From positions 1,143,379 to 1,207,378 of the forward strand of contig JAQNBH010000011.1 of the NCBI GenBank assembly GCA_028752905.1: a stretch of 64,000 nucleotides of DNA. The letters are read 5' to 3'. A program made the position numbers and the translations under genes. The notes beneath the pieces were generated by a model, which was not told the DNA's origin, did not search any database, and saw nothing but the letters and a program-made list of their open reading frames with translations. Positions 58,874-63,654 of this stretch are shown one piece after another (position 1 is the stretch's first letter; each line of letters begins with the position of its first letter). The DNA is from Cladorhizidae sp. MBARI D1340-BT2. Taxonomy: Eukaryota > Porifera > Demospongiae > Poecilosclerida > Cladorhizidae.

Positions 58874-60562
58874 GCACCCTTGCATAAAATATCCACACAA
58901 ACCCTTGCATAAAATATCCACACAAACCCTTGCATAAAATATCCACACAAACCCTTGCATAAAATATCCACACAAACCCTTGCATAAAATATCCACACAA
59001 ACCCTTGCATAAAATATCCTGCATGAAGCCATGCAAAACTTGCAGAACGACTAGCTAGCACATCATTAGCACGCGTGTTCCCTTACTCTTGCCTGCCTGC
59101 TTCCAGCCATTCTCCTTCACCTTGATGCCCCAGGCATTCTCCTTCACCTTGGGCTGCTGCTCACTTTAAAAGCTGCCCCAGTGTGGGGGGCTCCTCTCAG
59201 CTTGAACGGGTTCCTTGCCCACAAACTGCAAATGTGTGGCCCCAGGAGGTGCTAGTAGCAGCAGCGAACTAGGCACCTGGCCAAGTTCGTTGCTACTGAT
59301 GAAGAGCATGCATCTTTCAACCAGTCCATGCGAACTCCTTGGTTGTTCCTCTTATAGTGCACACCATAAGCTATTGATAGAAGATGGTCAACAGTCAGGG
59401 GTGGCAGCACGGCCCACTGTACCAGGGGGTGGCAGCACGGCCCACTGTACCAAGTGGTGGCAGCACGGCCCACTGTACCAGTGGGTGGCAGCACGACCCA
59501 CTGTACCAGGGGGTGGCAGCACGGCCCACTGTACCAGGGGGTGGCAGCACGGCCCACTGTACCAGGGAACGTCACACATGTGTGTTGTTTGGTCATGTTA
59601 ACACCACTCAAAAATGTCCAATTGACGTCCAATTGGAGCAAAAAATAGCTTCTTTCGGTTAAAAAGGGGAGGAACTTTCACCAAAAGCATTTTTGTGTCA
59701 TTTAAAGAGTTCCATAATGTTAGAAAGGGACCTAATGTGCCCATTTTGACAAGTACGAGCTATTTCAGACAGTTTTTCCTCAAAACACTCAAAAACGATG
59801 CTATTGAAAATGATTTTTCTACAATTAGCGACAGTAATGGAATGCTGGCATGTTAGTAGCTCCGGGTGCCAATACAACTCAACTCGACCAATTATTAGCC
59901 CCGTACTTAATGACACTGGAGTACAGTACTAGGTGAGGCCATGCACATCTTTAGAATAGTGATTGATTGCACTTCCTCAATGAGCAAGCATGCACGCCAT
60001 TAGGCCTCCTGTGCCGCTACCCTCCACTCTCGTGCTTCTCCCCTTTACATCCCCTTTTCTGACTCTCTCAGGCCATGAAGCTGATGTCGCTGGTACAGGC
60101 CGGGGAGGTCTTGCCCACCAGCCTCCCTCCTCCCCTCATGCCCCTCTCTAAGACCGCTGGCAGCAGCAGTGGGACCAGCAGTGGGACAAGCATTGGGAGC
60201 GTTGCAATCCCCTCCATGGCCGGGGCTGGGGCGTTGATGTCTCCAACCTTGAGTGCTAGTCCTAAACTGAGCTCTTCTCCTGCCCAAGGATCGCCACTCA
60301 CTTCCAAGAAGCTGCAGCCCTCGCCCTCAACCTCCTCCCTTGGCTCGCTGAACTCCCTCACCTCCACAGTGGCCAGTGCTAGTGGTGGACCTGGTGGTGG
60401 CGGTGAGGATGTGGAGTGGGTGGTGAGTGCGGAACTGAAGACCAAGTATGATGGGTACTTCCAAGGAATAGACAAGGATCACGATGGCTACATTTCTGGT
60501 GAAGAAGCTCGGAGCTTGTTCATGGCCTCCAATCTTACGCAGCAAATCCTGGCCCACATCTG
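28840..60562 (+). CDS. EPS15: EPS15-type EH-domain endocytic adaptor, 5' part; six exons, incomplete at its 3' end
   Basis: Join of 28840-28866, 28962-29096, 29176-29361, 30809-30934, 32332-32391 and 60072-60562, giving 341 codons plus two bases. EH1 spans about residues 10-105, EH2 about 117-208 and EH3 from about 293. The NPF-pocket Trp is present in each (IWSLSD, VWNLSD, AHIW). EF loops are canonical in EH2 (DIDKDGNLDLDE) and EH3 (DKDHDGYISGEE) and weaker in EH1. EPS15 proteins bind NPF motifs of endocytic partners and scaffold clathrin-coated pits. Three EH domains at the N-terminus point to EPS15/EPS15L1 rather than intersectin (two). The EH2-EH3 linker is a Ser/Gly/Pro-rich stretch of about 85 residues. 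Introns are 95, 79, 1,447, 1,397 and 27,680 bp. The rest of EH3 and the coiled-coil and DPF-rich tail must lie beyond 64000. Confidence 0.9.
28962..29096 (+). CDS. EPS15: EPS15-like exon 2: first half of EH1
   Basis: Acceptor GCATTTAG|CTCGGAGGG, donor CACAAG|GTAC. 45 codons with LDPNHSGMIDAASAAAFLKK, which matches the EPS15 EH1 pattern DPxxTGxxxxxxAAAFLKKS. Confidence 0.9.
29176..29361 (+). CDS. EPS15: EPS15-like exon 3: second half of EH1
   Basis: Acceptor TGCACAG|ATATGG, donor ATAGAG|GTATGG. 62 codons starting IWSLSDPAGRGYLDKQG and ALRLIAVCQAG. Reading through the donor meets a stop at 29374-29376, so splicing here is needed. Confidence 0.9.
29362..29567. other. EPS15 intron 3, unique part
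   Basis: No feature beyond the 5' end of the intron. Confidence 0.5.
29568..30178. repeat. 62-bp minisatellite, about 9-10 copies
   Basis: Core GAGTGCTTAGGTCCTGACAG, then GAGTCCAGCATAATACAGGC and ACCTAGCAGCAGCCTCAGCT. Lies in EPS15 intron 3. Confidence 0.95.
30350..30473. mobile_element. MITE copy 1, hAT-like, 124 bp
   Basis: Terminal inverted repeats CAGGGTTTCATTTAG and CTAAATGAAACCTTG are flanked by a direct 5-bp duplication CCTCT (30345-30349 and 30474-30478). The inside is G-rich with long G runs. The same ends and 5-bp duplication size occur in the copy at 50012-50192. It has no coding capacity. Confidence 0.85.
30479..30680. repeat. Pyrimidine-rich low-complexity tract
   Basis: CT/CCT/CTTC-rich sequence, with an almost pure (CCT)n/(CTT)n core at 30608-30665. 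Confidence 0.8.
30809..30934 (+). CDS. EPS15: EPS15-like exon 4: first half of EH2
   Basis: Acceptor TCTTTCAG|GCGGCTG, donor GGAAAG|GTATGT. 42 codons with MKYEQVFQSLQPNKGLLVG and LPLDVLGK, aligning with EPS15 EH2 (KYDAIF...NGFLSG...LPVDILG). Confidence 0.92.
30944..31430. repeat. 39-bp minisatellite, about 13 copies, starting about 10 bp after exon 4
   Basis: Core GTGAGTGGTGTGCGAGTGTG then CTTGCATGGTGTGCAGGCT. Each unit contains GTGAGT, a donor-like motif in the sense strand, next to the true donor at 30935. Confidence 0.93.
31431..31924. other. EPS15 intron 4 unique sequence
   Basis: No gene recognised. Confidence 0.45.
31925..32220. repeat. 41-bp minisatellite, about 7 copies
   Basis: Core GGTCAAGTATGCACCTAGCT then AAGAAGGCTAGAACTAATAAT. 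One unit is shortened near 32135. Confidence 0.92.
32332..32391 (+). CDS. EPS15: EPS15-like exon 5: EF loop of EH2
   Basis: Acceptor GTCACACAG|GTGTGG, donor TGTGTG|GTGAGT. 20 codons VWNLSDIDKDGNLDLDEFCV. It joins in frame to exon 6 (AMKLMSLVQAG), as in EPS15 DEFAVAMFLV, across a 27,680-bp intron. Confidence 0.92.
32371..32518. repeat. EPS15: Tandem duplication of the exon 5 tail and its donor site
   Basis: 32371-32450 (last 21 nt of exon 5, donor GTGAGT and about 60 nt of intron) recurs as 32452-32518. The second copy keeps TTGGATGAGTTCTGTGTG and a donor-like GTGAGG, then GTAGCCACAGGTAGGCCAA. Confidence 0.85.
32519..33179. other. EPS15 intron 5 unique sequence
   Basis: No recognised gene or element. 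Confidence 0.45.
33180..33505. repeat. ACT/CAG-type trinucleotide-rich repeat, first block
   Basis: Imperfect TACTACAGTATTATCACCAG repeats. The same family resumes at about 33775-34060 after an interrupting foldback segment. Confidence 0.8.
33510..33662. mobile_element. Small foldback element (imperfect inverted repeat)
   Basis: GATAGCCTAT at 33515 on the left pairs with ATAGGCTATC on the right at about 33643. Inside, GTTTGCGGTTAC (left) pairs with GTAACCGCAAAC (right) around CCCTAGGCGAAGCCGAGGG. Arms are about 60 bp with mismatches. It sits within the trinucleotide repeat; no clear target duplication was identified. Confidence 0.6.
33663..34104. repeat. Trinucleotide-rich repeat, second block, with flanking sequence
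   Basis: From about 33775 to 34060 the CAGTATTACTAC/ATCACCACCAG motif returns. 33663-33774 includes further GCGGTTA/AACC motifs related to the foldback. Confidence 0.65.
34105..34512. repeat. 40-bp minisatellite, about 10 copies
   Basis: Core GCTTGACTTGCTCAGTCATC then TTGTACCGTGTGTATGCGTG. Confidence 0.95.
34513..35968. repeat. 36-bp minisatellite, about 40 copies
   Basis: Core CTTATCATATGAAGTGAGTG then GCCTTGGTGTTAACT. GGCC/GGTC and GTTAAC/GCTAAC variants alternate. It joins the preceding 40-bp array through a shared GTGGCTTG. Confidence 0.96.
36165..36375. repeat. 26-bp minisatellite, about 8 copies
   Basis: Core CCACGCTTGGTGATCTTATA then TGCCCC. Confidence 0.93.
36376..37837. other. EPS15 intron 5, unique sequence
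   Basis: About 1.4 kb with only short local duplications (GGAGATGAGTGGTG near 36973-37015). No gene recognised. Confidence 0.45.
37838..37973 (-). pseudogene. Tigger/pogo transposase remnant (region after the DDE core)
   Basis: Minus-strand reading gives KPNMWEQENQWMGKPGHDL and, after a one-base frame change near 37905, GRVERPTIRQVCEWVKKSW. The pattern WxxWM...GRxxRPTIxQVCEWVxxSW is the C-terminal part of pogo/Tigger transposases. It is frameshifted and lacks the catalytic core, so it is dead. Confidence 0.65.
37987..38147 (-). other. Possible terminal exon or coding remnant, unknown family
   Basis: Minus-strand reading from an acceptor-like TTCTAATAG|GAGTCGG to a stop at 37989-37987 gives 53 codons of plausible protein, including FQFGARAVTILQAMADEG, YDILFEEEKKK and SLIPFEDL. 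I do not recognise the family. It lies antisense within EPS15 intron 5 and directly precedes the Tigger remnant. No matching upstream exon is seen before the 34-bp satellite. Confidence 0.35.
38265..38400. repeat. 25-bp tandem repeat, about 5 copies
   Basis: Core GGTCAATGTTTGATCTCTGG then ACAAA. Confidence 0.92.
38401..38634. other. EPS15 intron 5 unique sequence
   Basis: Includes TCGACGTTTCGGCTAGAAGC near 38446. No gene recognised. Confidence 0.4.
38635..45236. repeat. 34-bp satellite, about 190 copies, each with AATAAA on the plus strand
   Basis: Core AATGAGCACCAATAAAGCAG then TGTAATATTAATAT. Shortened units (AAGCATGTAATATT; CCAATAATGAGCACC) serve as markers of higher-order duplication: a stretch of about 1.6 kb around 40.6-41.8 kb recurs around 42.2-43.4 kb, and shorter blocks recur at 43.8 and 44.3 kb. 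It is the largest array in the window and lies in EPS15 intron 5. Confidence 0.97.
45237..45719. other. EPS15 intron 5 unique sequence
   Basis: No gene recognised. Confidence 0.45.
45720..45885. repeat. ~54-bp tandem repeat, 3 copies
   Basis: Core GTGCATGTGCTAATCATGCA then TTGGTCACATGCATGACCAC. The third copy is diverged. Confidence 0.88.
46150..46573 (-). pseudogene. Myb/SANT-like DNA-binding protein remnant, transposon-type
   Basis: From 46573 minus, VARNMSVYKSIAKK is followed, after a one-base frame change near 46480, by GYERTWQQRNTKIKNLLQRY up to a possible donor GGAAAG|GTTAGC (46412). This is the trihelix-like Myb/SANT pattern of Harbinger-type and related transposon proteins. Further along (46245-46150), after TGTATAG, a charged coiled-coil segment MLEELEEKRWAEERKHEEIE follows, a layout common in such proteins. 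The frameshift and an upstream in-frame stop argue for a decayed copy. A host gene with sequencing error is less likely. Confidence 0.6.
46574..46716. other. Flank of the Myb/SANT remnant
   Basis: No further coding sequence recognised. Confidence 0.35.
46717..47765. repeat. 30-bp minisatellite, about 34 copies
   Basis: Core GGTTCAAGACTGAACGTGTT then TGGTGTGGAT. Each unit contains an inverted GTTCA/TGAAC pair. The period is a multiple of 3, so long frames stay open on both strands. Confidence 0.96.
47766..47969. other. Spacer between arrays
   Basis: No recognised feature. Confidence 0.4.
47970..48183. repeat. 30-bp minisatellite, 7 copies, E-box in each unit
   Basis: Core GGTACTTCCCACGTGCACCT then ATGCTCCGTG. 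CACGTG is present in each unit. Confidence 0.93.
48338..48778. repeat. 57-bp minisatellite, about 8 copies
   Basis: Core CTGCCCTCATCAAGCCATGG, then CCCACCATGAGTATGAGCAC and ACTCAGACATTGCTCAG. One unit is shortened near 48700. Confidence 0.95.
48779..49112. other. EPS15 intron 5 unique sequence
   Basis: AT-rich start (AAATAAAATAAAATAAAAT at 48802), then unique sequence. No gene recognised. Confidence 0.45.
49113..50330. repeat. 27-bp minisatellite, about 37 copies, split by a MITE
   Basis: Core GGAGCTGACTCTTGTGCTTA then CCTCAAT. The array runs to 50011, is interrupted by the MITE at 50012-50192 and resumes with the same unit to about 50330, where units shorten. Confidence 0.96.
50012..50192. 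mobile_element. MITE copy 2, hAT-like, 181 bp, inserted in the 27-bp array
   Basis: Ends CAGGGTTTCATTCAG and CTAAATGAAACCCTG, flanked by the duplicated target CTTGT (50007-50011 and 50193-50197). The uninterrupted array reads ACTCTTGTGCTCACC at this point, so the insertion point and the 5-bp duplication are exact. It has no coding capacity. Confidence 0.9.
50331..50812. other. EPS15 intron 5 unique sequence
   Basis: No gene recognised. Confidence 0.45.
50813..51790. repeat. 36-bp minisatellite, about 27 copies
   Basis: Core GCTAGCTGATGTTACCAACA then CTCTCTACTGCCCTGT. CTACTG/CTGCTG variants are mixed. Confidence 0.96.
51791..52430. other. EPS15 intron 5 unique sequence
   Basis: No recognised gene or element. 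Confidence 0.45.
52431..53390. repeat. 23-bp minisatellite, about 41 copies, with a central CCG-variant block
   Basis: Core CACAGAGAAGTGAGAACTGG then CTG or CCG. Units from about 52440 to 52729 carry CTG, those from about 52730 to 53240 carry CCG, and those to 53390 carry CTG again. No frame meets a stop, so long open frames appear in several phases. Confidence 0.97.
53391..53969. other. EPS15 intron 5 unique sequence
   Basis: No gene recognised. Confidence 0.45.
53970..54136. repeat. 30-bp tandem repeat, about 5-6 copies
   Basis: Core ACTCCAGTGGCCAGCCTGTC then ACCCACAGTG. Confidence 0.92.
54205..55150. repeat. ~70-75-bp minisatellite, about 13 copies
   Basis: Core GGCTTGTGACTGGGCCGGAC, then ATCTATTAGTGCACCTCATG and TGATGATACATGCAGGT. 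Two unit types (TATGCGTGTACACACATGG and TGTGCGTGCATGCATGG), each with GCCGG or GCGGG, alternate. Confidence 0.95.
55151..55496. other. EPS15 intron 5 unique sequence
   Basis: No gene recognised. Confidence 0.45.
55497..56182. repeat. 33-bp minisatellite, about 20 copies
   Basis: Core AAGCCTCTGAGGCCCTGGCA then CCTGTGCTGCAGC. Some units carry an AAGC duplication. Confidence 0.95.
56183..56535. other. EPS15 intron 5 unique sequence
   Basis: Includes TTTGTTTGTTTTG and GTGTGTGGGGGG low-complexity tracts. No gene recognised. Confidence 0.45.
56536..57081. repeat. 59-bp minisatellite, about 9 copies
   Basis: Core GCAGGGGCTCAGACATCACT, then GGTAGGCTGCATACCTCACT and CCATGCGGGCATCATTCAT. The last copy has a CGTATACGG insertion and runs into the next array at ATGCGG. 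Confidence 0.95.
57076..57465. repeat. 31-bp minisatellite, about 12-13 copies
   Basis: Core ATGCGGTCAGGATACTACAG then GCAAGCTTGCA. Each full unit has the palindrome GCAAGCTTGC. Confidence 0.95.
57466..57774. other. EPS15 intron 5 unique sequence
   Basis: Includes TTTGTTTGGGGGGGGGG and an AT-rich stretch. No gene recognised. Confidence 0.45.
57775..58155 (-). pseudogene. LINE-type retrotransposon remnant, 3' end of the reverse-transcriptase ORF
   Basis: Minus-strand reading gives PCKNGKPLVWDTTCPDTSA, then, after a frame change near 58045, VADLAEERKSAKYTTL, AYSFIPVAIWG, FKELGHRVRQCTGE and, after another shift, HLSVAVQRQ. The order KPLVWDxTxPDT / AEERKxxKY / FxPVAIE / FLKELGxRxxxxTGE / ISVAVQRGN is the C-terminal tail often found in animal LINE reverse transcriptases. 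There are at least two frameshifts and a stop. It is antisense within EPS15 intron 5. Confidence 0.7.
58156..58834. other. EPS15 intron 5 unique sequence
   Basis: No gene recognised. Confidence 0.45.
58835..59025. repeat. Poly-C/CA tract followed by a 25-bp tandem repeat (6 copies)
   Basis: Long C run at 58841-58859, (CA)n to about 58874, then CCCTTGCATAAAATATCCAC plus ACAAA repeated to 59018. Confidence 0.93.
59026..59397. other. EPS15 intron 5 unique sequence
   Basis: No gene recognised. Confidence 0.45.
59398..59575. repeat. 28-bp minisatellite, about 6 copies
   Basis: Core GTGGCAGCACGGCCCACTGT then ACCAGGGG. Confidence 0.93.
59576..60071. other. 3' end of EPS15 intron 5
   Basis: Unique sequence, ending in the pyrimidine-rich tract and TGACTCTCTCAG acceptor of exon 6. 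Confidence 0.55.
60072..60562 (+). CDS. EPS15: EPS15-like exon 6: end of EH2, long Ser/Gly/Pro linker, start of EH3
   Basis: Acceptor CTCTCTCAG|GCCATG, donor CACATCTG|GTCAGT. 163 codons plus two bases; the Trp codon of AHIW is split. AMKLMSLVQAGEVLPTSLPP finishes EH2. Exon residues about 27-114 form a Ser-, Gly- and Pro-rich linker that is much longer than in vertebrate EPS15. EDVEWVVSAELKTKYDGYF and DKDHDGYISGEE begin EH3. The remainder of EH3 is beyond the window. Confidence 0.92.
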
Positions 60563-60957
60563 GTCAGTCTCTTTAGATAGTACAATTCCTGTGTATGGGA
60601 GATGTCATGGAGGTGTTGTCATGGAGATGTTATCGTGGAAATGTTAGAGAGATGTTGTCAGTGAGATGTCGTGGAAATGTTAGGGAGATGTTGTCAGTGA
60701 GATGTTGTCATGGAAATGTTAGGGAGATGTTGTCATGGAAATGTTATGGAGATGTTGTCATGGAAATGTTAGGGAGATGTTGTCAGTGAGATGTTGTCAT
60801 GGAGATGTCAGTGAGATGTTGTCGTGGAAATGTTGTCAGGGAGATGTAATGGTTGAGTGAATTTGTTTCACCGTGGTCTTGCCTCCAGTGAATAACAATT
60901 CTAGTGTGCGATTGAATTATGGGGGAGTAATGGTTGACGAAGGTTTTGCACACCCTA
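60563..60957. repeat. Imperfect GAGATGTTGTCATGGAAATG repeat and short unique spacer
   Basis: From about 60596 to 60850 units of about 19-38 bp built from AGGGAGATGTTGTCAGTG and ATGGAAATGTT repeat irregularly; 60851-60957 is unique. It starts about 35 bp after the exon 6 donor. Confidence 0.85.
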
Positions 60958-62177
60958 CAGCCATGCATGTCTTACTGCATACATATTCTGCTCAGTGGCA
61001 ACCCTACCCATCCTAAGCACATAGAGTGTTCCTACAGCCATGCATGTCTTACTGTATACATATTCTGCCCAGTGGCAACCCTACTCATCCTAAGCACATA
61101 GAGTGTTCCTACAGCCATGCATGTCTTACTGCATACATATTCTGCTCAGTGGCAACCCTACTCATCCTAAGCACATAGAGTGTTCCTACAGCCATGCATG
61201 TCTTACTGCATACATATTCTGCTCAGTGGCAACCCTACTCATCCTAAGCACATAGAGTGTTCCTACAGCCATGCATGTCTTACTGCATACATATTCTGCT
61301 CAGTGGCAACTCTACTCATCCTAAGCACATAGAGTGTTCCTACAGCCATGCATGTCTTACTGCATACATATTCTGCTCAGTGGCAACCCTACTCATCCTA
61401 AGCACATAGAGTGTTCCTACAGCCATGCATGTCTTACTGCATACATATTCTGCTCAGTGGCAACCCTACTCATCCTAAGCACATAGAGTGTTCCTACAGC
61501 CATGCATGTCTTACTGCATACATATTCTGCTCAGTGGCAACTCTACTCATCCTAAGCACATAGAGCGTTCCTACAGCCATGCATGTCTTACTGCATACAT
61601 ATTCTGCTCAGTGGCAACTCTACTCATCCTAAGCACATAGAGTGTTCCTACAGCCATGCATGTCTTACTGCATACATATTCTGCTCAGTGGCAACCCTAC
61701 CCATCCTAAGCACATAGAGTGTTCCTACAGCCATGCATGTCTTACTGCATACATATTCTGCTCAGTGGCAACTCTACTCATCCTAAGCACATAGAGTGTT
61801 CCTACAGCCATGCATGTCTTACTGCATACATATTCTGCTCAGTGGCAACCCTACCCATCCTAAGCACATAGAGTGTTCCTACAGTCATGTGTATCTTACT
61901 GCATACATATTCTGCTCAGTGGCAACTCTACTCATCCTTAGCACATAGAGTGTTCCTACAGCCATGCGTGTCTTACTGCATACATATTCTGCTCAGTGGC
62001 AACCCTACCCATCCTAAGCACATAGAGTGTTCCTACAGCCATGCATGTCTTACTGCATACATATTCAGCTCAGTGGCAACCCTACTCATCCTAAGCACAT
62101 GAGTGTTCCTACAGCCATGCATGTCTTACTGCATACATATTCTGCTCAATGGCAACCCTACTCATCCTAAGCACATA
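60958..62177. repeat. 77-bp minisatellite, about 15-16 copies, cut by the Tigger-type element
   Basis: Core GCATACATATTCTGCTCAGT, then GGCAACCCTACTCATCCTAA, GCACATAGAGTGTTCCTACA and GCCATGCATGTCTTACT. The last unit breaks inside GCACATA exactly where CAGTGGAACC begins. Confidence 0.95.
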
Positions 62178-62380
62178 CAGTGGAACCTCTACTAACGGAC
62201 ATTCCCTATAGCGGACACCTACCTTATAACGGACAGGAGCACACACACCAATTGGCTTTACCATTGAAATAGTACTCAGTCACCCTCCCTGTAACGGACA
62301 CCTCTCAATTCCGGCTAACGGACAGCTCTTAGTGCACCCAAAGCTCATCGTTGTAGAAATAAACCTCTTAACGGACAGTG
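62178..62380. repeat. Left terminal and subterminal repeats of the Tigger-type element
   Basis: GGACA motifs preceded by TAAC, AGC, TAAC, GTAAC, CTAAC and TTAAC occur near 62192, 62210, 62227, 62293, 62315 and 62370, mostly TAACGGACA. Such arrays are likely transposase-binding sites (inference from pogo/Tigger biology). Confidence 0.75.
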
Positions 62381-62509
62381 GGTGGGGCCAGTACTGATCA
62401 CGTGCGCGTGCCAATTAATAATTATAACAATAAATTTTATGCATGAAACATATTGTGTCTAAAGTAGGCCTCTTGCTTGGAGAGATGCTGCTATATCTCT
62501 TATTCTATT
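62381..62509. other. Left part of the element, downstream flank of the HIRAN gene
   Basis: Would hold the natural end of the HIRAN frame: on the minus strand, 62509 onwards reads AATAGAATAAGAG just past TTAA, giving Ile-Glu-stop in the HIRAN frame once the foldback is ignored. Confidence 0.6.
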
Positions 62510-62513
62510 TTAA

Positions 62514-63199
62514 GGAGGGGCTTCACTGGCTAAAAACGTTGTTGACTTTTTGACTGCCCATAACTTTTTTTATAATTGGTTTGTGTAGATAATTTTATGC
62601 TCAAATTGTTGCTTGTTCTATGTGCTTTCCAATGATATATAAAATATCTCTAGAGGCATGTTTTGTCAGAAGATGCATGCAGAAACATCCAAGGCAACCC
62701 TCCTCCGTTTGGCAGACCCCCACAACTCATTTTTAAAAATCAAAAGCTGTAAATTGGTTTGTGGCTTGTCATAGCTAACAGCTGTGATTGGAGCGAAACC
62801 AAATTGCAATAACTAAAGTGGTTGCTGAATGGCAACGTGCAGTATTTGATTACTCGCTAAAATTGTGATTTTTAGCGCATGGCACCTTGCCATTCAACAT
62901 TTGGTTTCGCTCCAATCACAGCTGTTAGCTATGACAAGCCACAAACCAATTTACAGCTTTTGATTTTTTTTAATGAGTTGTGGGGGTCTGCCAAACGGAG
63001 GAGGGTCCTGCCTTGGATGTTTCTGCATGCATCTTCTGACAAAACATGCCTCTAGAGATATTTTATATATCATTGGAAAGCACATAGAACAAGCAACAAT
63101 TTGAGCATAAAATTATCTACACAAACCAATTATAAAAAAAGTTATGGGCAGTCAAAAGTCAACAACGTTTTTAGCCAGTCTTGGGTGAAGCCCCTCCTT
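62514..63199. mobile_element. Foldback/MITE element, near-perfect 0.69-kb palindrome, TTAA target
   Basis: Left arm 62514-62862 pairs with right arm 62870-63199 (349 and 330 bp), around a short loop between CGCTAAAA and TTTTAGCG. Outer ends are GGAGGGGCTTCA and, on the reverse strand, AAGGAGGGGCTTCA. TTAA flanks both sides (62510-62513, 63200-63203), a target size known for piggyBac- and Kolobok-type elements. It is nested in the Tigger-type element and interrupts the 3' end of the HIRAN gene. It has no gene of its own. Confidence 0.85.
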
Positions 63200-63612
63200 T
63201 TAACGTAAGGCTGTGGTCCATACAAATGGTAGGTAACTGGAACTTCAACTCCATATCCCGCTCCTCTGTTGACTCTGCCTCCTGTGACCTCAACAAATGC
63301 TTTATTGCAGTCTCTCCTCGGGAACTGTGAGATTGTAGAGGCAATGTTGTATGCAACATGACCTACAACTTCGCCGTCTTTGATTACGGCCACAGCAGAC
63401 TGGTCCTCGGCATTATCTGGCTCCCGTTTGAGTAGCAGAACTTCCCCAATGTGAGGTGTCCACACTTCTTTGTACACATGGTGTCCTCTGATGTAGGACT
63501 GAATCTCTGTCACACTCAAAGACATTGCACCACCACCAGGTCCACTACTGACTACAGGCTTGGAAGCTATCTCACGTGCCAGCCGCACGAACTGTGTCAA
63601 GGCTATGCCCAT
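63142..63612 (-). CDS. Stand-alone HIRAN-domain protein carried by the Tigger-type element
   Basis: The protein has 156 residues, with a HIRAN domain at about 40-133: YIRGHHVYKEVWTPHIGEVL, LKREPDNAEDQSAVAVI and GEVVGHVAYNIAS give the L.REP.N..D..A..V......GHV...IA pattern. In HLTF the HIRAN domain binds 3'-OH ends of single-stranded DNA. Here it has no helicase or RING domain. The start at 63612 lies 42 bp from the transposase ATG on the other strand, so the two share a promoter region. The C-terminus from residue 139 is encoded by the inserted foldback. Without it the frame would end two codons after Val-Lys (Ile-Glu-stop), so the original length was about 140. The domain itself is intact. 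Confidence 0.8.
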   Translation of the reverse strand: MGIALTQFVRLAREIASKPVVSSGPGGGAMSLSVTEIQSYIRGHHVYKEVWTPHIGEVLLLKREPDNAEDQSAVAVIKDGEVVGHVAYNIASTISQFPRRDCNKAFVEVTGGRVNRGAGYGVEVPVTYHLYGPQPYVKRRGFTQDWLKTLLTFDCP

Positions 63613-63654
63613 CTATCGAACGTGTGCTGGTTTAGCAGCTGCTTCATTCGAGTC
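63613..63654. promoter_or_regulatory. 42-bp divergent interval between the HIRAN and transposase genes
   Basis: The start codons at 63612 (minus) and 63655 (plus) leave 42 bp. No TATA motif is obvious. If the transposase starts further right or is spliced, the interval is longer. Confidence 0.45.

Noticed and set aside
60045..60557. Minus-strand frames opposite EPS15 exon 6
   Set aside because: Shadows of the real plus-strand exon, which shows EH-domain motifs and proper splice sites.
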